Below are positions 17,693-25,914 of a DNA stretch of 64,000 nt, piece by piece. Position numbers and translations under genes: made by a program. Under the pieces are notes generated by a model. That model worked only from the letters and a program-made list of their open reading frames with translations, was not told where the DNA came from and did not search any database. This DNA is from Elusimicrobiota bacterium. GTDB lineage: Bacteria; Elusimicrobiota; Elusimicrobia; FEN-1173. How positions within the stretch are numbered: the stretch's first letter is position 1; every line of letters begins with the position of its first letter. The stretch covers positions 1 to 64,000 of the forward strand of contig JAEURZ010000017.1 in the NCBI GenBank assembly GCA_016788905.1, written 5' to 3'.

Positions 17693-19239
17693 TCCAAAAA
17701 CCGATTGTTCGTGTGGGTGGTTCGGCGGTTTCAATTCAAAACATCGTTGATGTCTCCGCTGGAAAGGCCACTGTTCGTTTATCCCTTGCCCCACAAACGT
17801 TGCGTCGAATCAAAGCGGGGGTGGCTTTTCTGGACCGAAAATGGAGGAGTGGTTCCCCGGTTTATGGGGTCACCACAGGATATGGAGCATCCGTCGAACG
17901 AACCGTACCTGCCCCATTGGTTCATGAACTTTCTCAGCAAATCTCCCGATTTCACCGGTGTGGATTGGGACGGTTTTTTGATGAAGGAACAACACGAGCG
18001 ATCCTCTTGGTTCGCTTGGTTTCGCTTGCGCGCGGCTACTCCGGGGTAAGGATCGATGTCTTGGCCCAGCTCTCCGCTTTCATCGATCGGGAAATCCTCC
18101 CACGGATCCCGGAGGAGGGATCGGTGGGAGCCAGTGGCGATTTGACACCGTTGTCTTATGTTGCGGCGTCATTGATGGGGGAAGGTCAAGTTATGTTTCG
18201 TGGAAGAACGTGTGGAGCTTCACGCGCTTTGCGCCTCAGTGGATTAAAACCTTTAAAATTAAATCCCAAAGAGGGATTGGCGTTGATGAATGGGACAAGT
18301 GTTATGACGGCACTTGCCTGCTTGGCACTCGACCGTGCAGCCTACTTGGAACTTTTTTCCACTCGAATATCCGCCTGGTGCGTATGGGCATTGCATGGGA
18401 ACCCCGGTCATTTTGAAAAAGCTTTGTTCCAGCTGAAGGGGCATCCGGGCCCCGTCCGTGTAGCCGCCCGGCTCTGGAAAGAGACCGCTGGAAAAGGTTT
18501 TGCTCACAAACAAAATCTTAACACGATTCGTCTTCAGGATACCTATGCCCTTCGTTGTTCACCCCATATTATTGGAGTTCTTTCGGATGCTCTTCCGTGG
18601 ATGAAACAACATGTTGAATTGGAACTGAATAGCTCCAACGACAACCCTCTTGTGGATGGGGAAATGGAACGAATTTATCACGGTGGACATTTTTACGGTG
18701 GGCATATCGCCTTTGCTATGGACTCCCTTAAAACCGCTGTGGCTAATATTGCCGATTTAATGGACCGGCAAATGGCCCTACTGGTGGATGTTAAAAGCAA
18801 TCGAGGACTCCCGGCAAATTTGTCGGGAGCCAGTGCGAATCGAGTCGCTATTAACCATGGGTTTAAGGCCGTTCAAATTGGGACTTCCGCCTGGACAGCA
18901 GAAGCCCTTAAACATACCATGCCTGCCAGTGTGTTTTCCCGTTCCACCGAATGCCACAACCAAGACAAGGTGAGTTTGGGTACTATCGCCGCGCGTGATG
19001 CCCTGCGGGTATTGGAATTAACAGAGCAAGTGGCTGCGGCGGTATTGTTGGGTGCGGTACAGGCGGTTGAGATTCGTTTAAAACATCGGGAAATCATTGT
19101 TTCTCATCTTCCCCCAGCACTCTCCGATCAGTTACGGGAAATTCGAAAGTCGATTCCCTTCCTTGAAGAGGACAGGCCCTTAGATCAGGACCTCCTTCAC
19201 GTCATCCAAGCCATCCGATCAAAACAGTGGAAACTATGA
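17689..19239 (+). CDS. Aromatic amino acid ammonia-lyase (HAL/PAL/TAL family)
   Basis: A 516-residue MIO enzyme. The autocatalytic Ala148-Ser149-Gly150 triad is in VGASGDLTPLSY, and the N-terminal catalytic Tyr lies in VYGVTTGYGA. The length is normal. It should deaminate tyrosine, phenylalanine or histidine to the corresponding unsaturated acid; in this operon the product is probably 4-coumarate or cinnamate, the polyene starter. My alignment puts Phe-His (SRFHRCG) at the usual substrate-selectivity pair. The start chosen is ATG 17689, giving the ATGA overlap with the acyltransferase. It is placed inside the synthase locus, not in a histidine-use operon, which argues against HutH. Confidence 0.92.
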   Translation: MIQKPIVRVGGSAVSIQNIVDVSAGKATVRLSLAPQTLRRIKAGVAFLDRKWRSGSPVYGVTTGYGASVERTVPAPLVHELSQQISRFHRCGLGRFFDEGTTRAILLVRLVSLARGYSGVRIDVLAQLSAFIDREILPRIPEEGSVGASGDLTPLSYVAASLMGEGQVMFRGRTCGASRALRLSGLKPLKLNPKEGLALMNGTSVMTALACLALDRAAYLELFSTRISAWCVWALHGNPGHFEKALFQLKGHPGPVRVAARLWKETAGKGFAHKQNLNTIRLQDTYALRCSPHIIGVLSDALPWMKQHVELELNSSNDNPLVDGEMERIYHGGHFYGGHIAFAMDSLKTAVANIADLMDRQMALLVDVKSNRGLPANLSGASANRVAINHGFKAVQIGTSAWTAEALKHTMPASVFSRSTECHNQDKVSLGTIAARDALRVLELTEQVAAAVLLGAVQAVEIRLKHREIIVSHLPPALSDQLREIRKSIPFLEEDRPLDQDLLHVIQAIRSKQWKL

Positions 19240-19685
19240 AAAAGACATTCACCGCTAAAGCCACCGACAATCCCTTACCCAAACGTCGCCAATCTGAAAA
19301 AGTTAAATTAACGGTCCCCTTCCATGATGTGGACAGTCTGGGTGTGGTTTGGCACGGCCATTATTATAAATACTTTGAAATTGCACGAACGGCTTTTTTT
19401 AAACGGCGAGGTTTCGATATTTCTGAAATGGAATCTTCGGGTTATGTCTGGCCTATTATTGAATCCCATTGCCGTTATGGAGCACCGTTACGATACGGCA
19501 TGTCCTTTGAAGTCACGGCGACTCTTTGCGAGGTGGAACATCGCGTGAAGTTTCTTTATTCCATTACAGATCGAATGACCCGTTCCTGCTTAACCACGGG
19601 GTACACGATTCAGGCAACTGTTCATCGCCGAACAGGGACCCTGCGCTTAACCACCCCACAGGTTTTGTTGAGACGGTTGCAATAA
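19236..19685 (+). CDS. 4HBT-family acyl-CoA/ACP thioesterase
   Basis: A 149-residue hot-dog thioesterase with VPFHDVDSLGVVWHGHYYKYFE, matching the active-site Asp/His pattern of YbgC-type 4-hydroxybenzoyl-CoA thioesterases. It starts by ATGA overlap with the ammonia-lyase. In polyene loci it may release or edit ACP-bound intermediates. Confidence 0.9.
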   Translation: MKKTFTAKATDNPLPKRRQSEKVKLTVPFHDVDSLGVVWHGHYYKYFEIARTAFFKRRGFDISEMESSGYVWPIIESHCRYGAPLRYGMSFEVTATLCEVEHRVKFLYSITDRMTRSCLTTGYTIQATVHRRTGTLRLTTPQVLLRRLQ

Positions 19686-19692
19686 ACTTCGA

Positions 19693-20385
19693 ATGAAACG
19701 TCAATCCTGTTTTCTTTATCAGGCCCTTTTGGTTAGCACTCTCTGTTTCGGTCTAGTAAAGCCCGTTTTATCGTTTACCGAGCAAGAATTGTTTTCTTCT
19801 CCCGTTCAAGGGGAAACCGTGTCCGCCCATTTCCAATTCGTCATCGAATCGTTGTCAACGGTTCGCTTCGTTCGGGCCGACTATTCTGAAACTAAAAAAA
19901 TGAAATTATTATCTCACCCTCTCCAATCCAATGGAAAAATTATTTTTTCTCCAACACAGGGTCTGTATCGAAAAATGGAAAAACCTTTCTCAATGGAAAT
20001 CCTTATTAACCAACAGGAGTTTGTACAACGGGATTCCATTGGAGACATAAATAGAGTCCATATTAAATCGGTGGCTCCTGCCAAGGCTTTTATTAATTTC
20101 TTTGTTTCTCTTTTAGGCGGGGACCAAAAGTATTGGAAAACTCATTTCGATGTTTATTTCCTTGGAACTCACGAAAACTGGTGGATAGGTTTTTTAACCA
20201 AACGGGAGAGTCCAATCGCTCGCCATTTGAGTCGAGTAATCCTGCAAGGAGAAGGAGCACAATTTAATGTGGTTACCTTAGTTGAACAAAATGGTGATCG
20301 AACGGTGACGACCTATTCCCAACAACACATTAAGACTAATGGAGAAGTCGAGTTCCCCGATGCCGAAACCTTCCCGTCCTTTTAA
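19693..20385 (+). CDS. LolA-like periplasmic lipid carrier
   Basis: A 230-residue protein with a signal peptide (LVSTLCFGLVKPVLS) and the beta-rich fold pattern of LolA/outer-membrane lipoprotein carriers (VRFVRADYSETKKMKLLS, NGKIIFSPTQGLYRKMEKPF). Its place between the biosynthesis genes and an MMPL exporter suggests it carries the lipid-linked polyene across the periplasm. It overlaps the exporter gene by up to 47 bp. Confidence 0.88.
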   Translation: MKRQSCFLYQALLVSTLCFGLVKPVLSFTEQELFSSPVQGETVSAHFQFVIESLSTVRFVRADYSETKKMKLLSHPLQSNGKIIFSPTQGLYRKMEKPFSMEILINQQEFVQRDSIGDINRVHIKSVAPAKAFINFFVSLLGGDQKYWKTHFDVYFLGTHENWWIGFLTKRESPIARHLSRVILQGEGAQFNVVTLVEQNGDRTVTTYSQQHIKTNGEVEFPDAETFPSF

Positions 20386-22762
20386 AATCCCTAAGAAATA
20401 CCTTGTTTGGATATGGGGAATCCTGATGTTGGGTATGGTTTTTTTCGTCTTCTTTCGAATGATGGGGGGACCGATTACAGATACCGGACTCCTCTCATTG
20501 TTACCCAAGTCTGAACAAAATCCTGTTCTGGCAGACACCAACGAACTTCTCTCGCGTCGAGCCAGCCAAATAATGGCCTTTGTTATTGTTCATTCGGATT
20601 CTGAATCAGCTCAAAGAATTGCCGATCAATTCACGGACGAAATCCAAGCCTCCGGATTAGTCAAATCGATTTTGACGGGTGGATCCTCAGAAATCCGAAC
20701 CTCTTTTTACGATCTCTATTTCCCAATGCGGTATCAGTTTATTGCCCAAAAAGACCGCGAAACCCTTCTGAGCACAGAGGGAGTGGATCTGTTGATCCAT
20801 CGTTTAAAAATCAACCTCTTTACTCCAGCGTCCGCTTTCGTTTCCGGCATCATTCCGGAAGATCCGTTTCTGTTTTTTATTGAATACCTTCGGGGTTCAT
20901 TGGAGTTTATTAATCCATTTGAGAGTAAACCCACCCCCACTTCTGGGGAAATCAAAGAGGGGGAATCTCACGTTTTTATTGCTTTGGAGTGGAATGCCGA
21001 CACCTTCAACGCGCGAAATCAAGACCAAGTCTTTGAATGGGTTTCCGATTTCAAAAAGGGCCTATCGGATCGGGGCACGGGAGCTAAATTGTATTCAACG
21101 GGCGTTTTGTCTTTTGCCCGAGCGCAAAGGGTTCAAGCCCAAAAGGAATTGTTTCTTATCAGCCTGGGATCCTTTGCAATCGTTCTGTCCCTTGTATGGA
21201 TTGTATTTAAATCGCCTACCACAATGGGAATTCTATTGATCCCCGTTTGTATGGGATTTGTTGCGGGTTTGGCCACGACTTTGGCTTTGTTTGGCCGAAT
21301 CCATATTGTCACGCTCACCTTTGGCACAACATTGATCGGATGCGCTATCGATTACCCGATCCATTACCTTGCCCACCGATCTTTCGGGCCATTGAAACAA
21401 GACCCCATGGATACGCTCCATCGACTGGGGCCGGGCTTATTTATGGGTATGGTAACGAGCGTTATGGGGTATATGGCTCTGGCGGCTGCGCCGTTCCCTG
21501 GCTTACAACAAATTGCCGTATTTTCTTCTGTGGGACTTGCGATTGCCCTTTTAACTGTTTACGCTTGGCTCCCACATCTTTCCACCCACATGGGGATCCC
21601 TGGAGCCCTCCCTCATTTCCATAAAGGAGTGGGGCTCTATTTTTCTTTGTTTTCTCGTTTTTGGAACAGAAATGCACCCAAGAGAAATGCCGCCATCTTT
21701 TTTTGCCTCTTTCTTGGAATTGGAATTGGTTTAAGTCGAACGCACTTTAACGACGATATTCGACGACTCCAAAACAACATTCCTGCACTTCTCCAAGAAG
21801 ACGCACGCGTCCGACAGTATGGGGATTTTGGTGGAAACCGCTTCATCTTGGTGGAGGCCTCAACAGAGGAAGAGCTACTTAAACGGCAAGAAAGTCTTTT
21901 TAATCGTTTGACCGTATTGGGTCGAAAAGGAGATCTCTCTTCTTTTCAATGCTTGGCTCCCTTTATTGCAAGTTTTGAACGACAGGATTCAAACGCCCAA
22001 TTGATTCGATCAACGTTTCTAAAAAAGGAACTCCATGTTCGTCAGGAATTTAAGAAAATAGGATTGTCGCCTTTCGTTGCGGATCGATTTTTTAATGATC
22101 TGCGCCAGCCCCCTCTTATTTTTAAACCTGACCAATGGCTCGGCAATCCTGCGTCAGAAAGGTTTCGTCACTTGTGGATCGGGAGGACCCCCCATGGCTA
22201 CGCCAGCACCGCCTTGGCTGGTGGCGTTACCAATAGCGCAACCCTCGCAAGGGAGCTCCACGGGATGCCTGGTGTTCGTTTATTTGATCAGGTGGAGGAA
22301 TATTCGAATCTTCTTTCTCGCTATCGAACGAAAAGCATGGTGTTGGTGGTGGGGGCCGCTTTTGTGGCGGGTTTATTTCTCCTCTTTCGATACGGAATCC
22401 GGGGAGGGGGATACGCAATGATCCCGCCATTGTCAGGCGTATTGATTGCATTTTCGGTTTTAGGATGGTTGCATATTCCACTCACTATCTTTCACACGCT
22501 GGCTGCCGTTCTTGTCATGGCCATGGGGATGGACTACACGATCTTTTTCCTTGAGGCGTCTCGTTGTCCTGAACTAAAGGAACCGTCTTCATTGTCCGTG
22601 TCTTTGAGCGCTTGCACAACAATGGGGTCCTTTGGCCTGCTCAGTTTATGTGGAACTCCCGCTATATCGGCACTCGGACAAACCGCCTTCCTTGGGTTGT
22701 TGGTTTCTTTTTTCCTTTCACCTTTACCGCTCATCGCTGGTCAAAGAAAGTCCGAATCATGA
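20339..22762 (+). CDS. MMPL/RND-family exporter
   Basis: About 807 residues, the whole polypeptide showing the two-fold RND layout: a first membrane helix, a large periplasmic loop, a bundle of helices (ILLIPVCMGFVAGLATTLAL), a second loop with FNDDIRRLQNNIPALLQEDA, and a second bundle with MAMGMDYTIFFLEASR. MMPL proteins flip lipids or glycolipids to the periplasmic side, which fits export of the aryl-polyene lipid. ATG 20360 is an alternative start, as neither has a strong ribosome site. The stop overlaps the ketosynthase start (ATGA). Confidence 0.9.
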   Translation: MEKSSSPMPKPSRPFKIPKKYLVWIWGILMLGMVFFVFFRMMGGPITDTGLLSLLPKSEQNPVLADTNELLSRRASQIMAFVIVHSDSESAQRIADQFTDEIQASGLVKSILTGGSSEIRTSFYDLYFPMRYQFIAQKDRETLLSTEGVDLLIHRLKINLFTPASAFVSGIIPEDPFLFFIEYLRGSLEFINPFESKPTPTSGEIKEGESHVFIALEWNADTFNARNQDQVFEWVSDFKKGLSDRGTGAKLYSTGVLSFARAQRVQAQKELFLISLGSFAIVLSLVWIVFKSPTTMGILLIPVCMGFVAGLATTLALFGRIHIVTLTFGTTLIGCAIDYPIHYLAHRSFGPLKQDPMDTLHRLGPGLFMGMVTSVMGYMALAAAPFPGLQQIAVFSSVGLAIALLTVYAWLPHLSTHMGIPGALPHFHKGVGLYFSLFSRFWNRNAPKRNAAIFFCLFLGIGIGLSRTHFNDDIRRLQNNIPALLQEDARVRQYGDFGGNRFILVEASTEEELLKRQESLFNRLTVLGRKGDLSSFQCLAPFIASFERQDSNAQLIRSTFLKKELHVRQEFKKIGLSPFVADRFFNDLRQPPLIFKPDQWLGNPASERFRHLWIGRTPHGYASTALAGGVTNSATLARELHGMPGVRLFDQVEEYSNLLSRYRTKSMVLVVGAAFVAGLFLLFRYGIRGGGYAMIPPLSGVLIAFSVLGWLHIPLTIFHTLAAVLVMAMGMDYTIFFLEASRCPELKEPSSLSVSLSACTTMGSFGLLSLCGTPAISALGQTAFLGLLVSFFLSPLPLIAGQRKSES

Positions 22763-23967
22763 CGCCTCCTCACTATGTTTTATCCGCCCTGGGAATGGTG
22801 AACGCTCTGGGAATTACTACGGACCAAATTTGGCATTCCCTTATTCAGGGTGAGCAGAAAGGCTTTGTTCCCTTGGGCGGCCCCTTATCAAAAAACAATG
22901 TTCGGGTTGGTCGTGTCCCTATAAATGAAAAGGATGTGGTTTTCCCAGAGGACCTGACCCTTTATCATTGTAGGAATAACGCGCTGGTATTTACGGCATT
23001 CGAGCAAATTAAAGAAAAGGTGACGCAAATTGTTTCATCCTATGGTGCCCATCGCGTGGGGGTTGTTTTGGGTTCCAGCACGTCCGGTGTTGGAGCGACA
23101 GAAACAGCGTTCGCGATCCGTCGGGGCCAAGGAGAATTCCCAAAAAAGTTTCATTACGTGCAACACGAATTAGGCGGAGTTTCTGAATTTCTTGGAAAGC
23201 TTGCGGGGATTCGTGGCCCCACATACACCCTTTCAACAGCTTGTTCATCCAGCGCCAAGGCTTTCGCTTCGGCTCGCGCTTTATTGCGGGATAATTGGTG
23301 CGATGCTGTGATTGTTGGAGGGGCGGATTCCTTGTGTCGGCTGACCGTCGAAGGATTTATGGCCTTGGAGGCCATTTCGCCTAAACCATCAAATTCCATG
23401 AGCAAAAATCGGAATGGATTTGTTGTCGGTGAAGGGGCCGCCTTATTCGTTTTAGAGAAGCACGGCCCAGGCATAGAATTATGGGGGGTGGGCGAAAGTT
23501 CGGACGCCTATCACATGTCGGCCCCTCGGCCCGATGGGGGGGGGGCCATGAACGCGATGACGCGGGCACTCCAAGATGCGCGTGTATCGAAAGATCAAAT
23601 TCGATATATTAATCTACATGGGACTGGGACCGTTTTAAATGATCAAATGGAAGCTCGTGCCGTGGCGGAATTGTTCCCGAAAGTTTCGTGCAGTTCAACC
23701 AAAGCGATGACAGGTCATACTCTGGGGGCGGCTGGGGCCATGGAGGTTGGATTGTGTTGGCTTACCTTAACCCACGCGTCTGAAATGAACGTTCTTCTCC
23801 CGCCCCATTTATGGGACGGCCACCCGGATGAATCGCTCCCTCTTTTAAATTTGGTTAGAGTGGGAGATTCCATTGATTTGACAGAAAAGGTTGCTTTCTT
23901 AAGTAATTCTTTCGGCTTTGGTGGAAGCAACTGTTCTGTGATCATTGGCCAAGGTGATCCGCGATGA
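22759..23967 (+). CDS. Beta-ketoacyl-ACP synthase (FabF-like) 1
   Basis: A 402-residue ketosynthase with the full Cys-His-His set: Cys in STACSSSAK, His in LHGTGTVLND and His in MTGHTLGAAGA. It catalyses decarboxylative condensation with malonyl-ACP. It is followed with overlap by a chain-length-factor-like protein, like the KS/CLF pair of type II polyketide systems. ATG 22759 was chosen because it gives the ATGA overlap seen throughout the operon. A run of 10 G at 23536-23545 lies in a Gly codon stretch. Confidence 0.93.
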   Translation: MTPPHYVLSALGMVNALGITTDQIWHSLIQGEQKGFVPLGGPLSKNNVRVGRVPINEKDVVFPEDLTLYHCRNNALVFTAFEQIKEKVTQIVSSYGAHRVGVVLGSSTSGVGATETAFAIRRGQGEFPKKFHYVQHELGGVSEFLGKLAGIRGPTYTLSTACSSSAKAFASARALLRDNWCDAVIVGGADSLCRLTVEGFMALEAISPKPSNSMSKNRNGFVVGEGAALFVLEKHGPGIELWGVGESSDAYHMSAPRPDGGGAMNAMTRALQDARVSKDQIRYINLHGTGTVLNDQMEARAVAELFPKVSCSSTKAMTGHTLGAAGAMEVGLCWLTLTHASEMNVLLPPHLWDGHPDESLPLLNLVRVGDSIDLTEKVAFLSNSFGFGGSNCSVIIGQGDPR

Positions 23968-24737
23968 AAAGGGATACGCCTTCAGTTTTCTTGAGAGCGT
24001 GGGCAGGATGGATCCCTGGAACCTTTACTAAAAATGAATGGAATCATTTATTTCATCAGCCTAAGATTTCGATGGAACAAAGCCCGGACCCTGTTATCCA
24101 TGAAATTCCATCCCTGATGCGTCGGCGAATGGGTAGAGTCAGTCGCATGTCAACCGCGGTGGCATTGGTTTGTTGTCAAGAAGGGGCGGTTTCCCCAAAA
24201 AATGTCCCACTCGTTTTCGCCTCCCGCCATGGGGAAATGTCCGTTTTAATGGAATTACTTTCTCAGATGGCGGAAGGAGAACCTGTCTCCCCCACGGGTT
24301 TCTCTCATTCGGTTCACCATACTTCCGGGAGTTTCTTCAGTATGGCCACAGGGAATGAAAGGGCACTTCGATCCGTGGCAGGGGGATCTTGTTCTTTTGG
24401 TTATGGATTTTTAGACGCGCTGGGCCTTCTTCGCGAGGAGGGGAATGAAGATGTTCTGTTCGTGGTCGCTGATGATAAGGTCCCCACCATTTTTGAACCC
24501 TTAGTGGATGAGGAGAGAATCCCCTACGCTATTGCCCTCCTTTTGTCGAGGGCCTCTATTGGGAATGGGGTCCGTCTCTCTTTTGAATTATCATCACCTG
24601 AAAATGGAACATACCGGCCCCCACCCGTGGAATGCTTTAGTGGGGTAAACGGTTTAGATTTTCTGCGCTGGCTCGAGGGTAAGGAAAAATCATTTGAATT
24701 ATTGGTAGGCGGGCATTTGTGGCACTGGTCCAAATAG
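23964..24737 (+). CDS. Beta-ketoacyl synthase-like chain-length factor
   Basis: A 257-residue protein of the short ketosynthase-like family found in aryl-polyene loci. Signature region: GFSHSVHHTSGSFFSMATGN followed by AGGSCSFGYGFLDALGLL. It has no ketosynthase active-site Cys context and no HGTGT motif, so it is not catalytic by itself and probably pairs with the upstream ketosynthase to set chain length. It overlaps both neighbours. Confidence 0.82.
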   Translation: MKRDTPSVFLRAWAGWIPGTFTKNEWNHLFHQPKISMEQSPDPVIHEIPSLMRRRMGRVSRMSTAVALVCCQEGAVSPKNVPLVFASRHGEMSVLMELLSQMAEGEPVSPTGFSHSVHHTSGSFFSMATGNERALRSVAGGSCSFGYGFLDALGLLREEGNEDVLFVVADDKVPTIFEPLVDEERIPYAIALLLSRASIGNGVRLSFELSSPENGTYRPPPVECFSGVNGLDFLRWLEGKEKSFELLVGGHLWHWSK

Positions 24738-25189
24738 ATTTCCCACTGCCCGCTGAAACTGTTGTCCCACATAAAGGGAGGATTTCTCTCCTTCGAAATG
24801 TTTTATCCCACAACGAAAATGAAACAGTCTGCGATGTCCTTATCCATCCGGACTCTCTTTTTCTTGAGAATGGGGTTTTGGGCGCGTGGGTTACTCTCGA
24901 ATACATGGCCCAGACAGTCGCTGCCCACGCCGGGGTGGTCGCTCGAAAAAATGGGGGCCACCCACAGATCGGGTTCTTGCTTGGGGCAAGACGATTGGAA
25001 CTCCATACGCCTTTTTTTAGAATGGGGGAAATCCTTCATGTTCACGCCAAACATTTATGGGGGGAGGGTGAACTTTTTTCGTTTTCTTGTACGGTTTACC
25101 TAGGGGGGGGGGGGGGACCTGTTGCCTTAGCTGAATTGAATGTCTATCGTCCTGCCCATATGGAGGAGTTACTTCAGGGGGAAAAATGA
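24719..25189 (+). CDS. Hot-dog 3-hydroxyacyl-ACP dehydratase of aryl-polyene type
   Basis: A 156-residue FabA/FabZ-like protein starting at GTG 24719, inside the end of the chain-length-factor gene. Typical features are PHKGRISLLRNVL and GAWVTLEYMAQTVAAHAGV; the latter matches the helix of dehydratases acting in polyene loci. Residues 129-133 are five glycines encoded by a run of 14 G, lying between two beta-strands. Slippage there would lose the last quarter-turn of the fold and uncouple the following ketoreductase, whose ATG overlaps its stop. Confidence 0.88.
   Translation: MALVQIDFPLPAETVVPHKGRISLLRNVLSHNENETVCDVLIHPDSLFLENGVLGAWVTLEYMAQTVAAHAGVVARKNGGHPQIGFLLGARRLELHTPFFRMGEILHVHAKHLWGEGELFSFSCTVYLGGGGGPVALAELNVYRPAHMEELLQGEK
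25103..25116 (+). repeat. 14-G homopolymer inside the dehydratase gene
   Basis: Fourteen consecutive G, read GGG GGG GGG GGG GG(A), in frame in this sequence. It is the longest homopolymer noticed in the window and sits in a biosynthetic gene, as in phase-variable contingency loci. Confidence 0.9.
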
Positions 25190-25914
25190 CCAGACGACGT
25201 ATACTCGTTACCGGTTCGAGTGGTGAGATTGGTTCATCTATTGCGCGATGCGCTGCCAAAGCAGGATTTGATGTGACGCTGCATTCCCATTCTCGGCGCG
25301 CTATTGTCGAAAGGATAGCCGACGAAATTAAAGAGATGGGGAGAAACGTCGACCTTCTTTCTTTTGACGTCACCGCGCGTGCTGAGGTGGGGGATGTCCT
25401 AAACAAAGACATCGAAAATCACGGAGCCTTTTGGGGAGTTGTTTGCGCGACGGGGGTTATTGCGGATGGTCCTTTCCCTGGGATGAGTGGGGTCGATTGG
25501 GACCGCGTTATCAGGACAAACTTGGATGCTTTTTATAATGTTCTTTTTCCCCTGGTCATGCCCATGATCCATTTAAAAGAGGGCGGAAGGATTATCACAT
25601 TGTCCTCCGTATCGGGGATGATCGGGAATCGGGGTCAAGTGAACTATTCCGCCGCAGAAGCGGGAATTATCGGGGCAACGAAAGCCCTTTCAAAGGAATT
25701 AGCCAAGAGACAAATTACTGTAAACAGCGTTGCCCCTGGGCTGATAGATACCTCCATGGTGTCGGATGAAACGCGTGAAGAAATTGTTCCCCATATTCCC
25801 ATGCGACGACTCGGTCGTCCGGAGGAAGTCGCGGCCACAGTGAATTTCCTATTGTCAGAGGGAGCGGCATACATCACGGGTCAGGTCATTTCTGTAAATG
25901 GAGGGTTGGTGTGA
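25186..25914 (+). CDS. FabG-like 3-ketoacyl-ACP reductase with altered catalytic Lys
   Basis: A 242-residue short-chain dehydrogenase/reductase. The cofactor motif is LVTGSSGEIGSS, the catalytic Ser lies in TLSSVSG, and the Tyr in VNYSAAEAG. In the family the last motif is Tyr-x3-Lys; here the Lys codon position is GAA (Glu). All else, including NSVAPGLIDT and the C-terminal AAYITGQVISVNGG, is normal. It should reduce the beta-keto group in each polyene cycle if active. Both ends overlap neighbours by 4 bp. Confidence 0.9.
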   Translation: MTRRRILVTGSSGEIGSSIARCAAKAGFDVTLHSHSRRAIVERIADEIKEMGRNVDLLSFDVTARAEVGDVLNKDIENHGAFWGVVCATGVIADGPFPGMSGVDWDRVIRTNLDAFYNVLFPLVMPMIHLKEGGRIITLSSVSGMIGNRGQVNYSAAEAGIIGATKALSKELAKRQITVNSVAPGLIDTSMVSDETREEIVPHIPMRRLGRPEEVAATVNFLLSEGAAYITGQVISVNGGLV

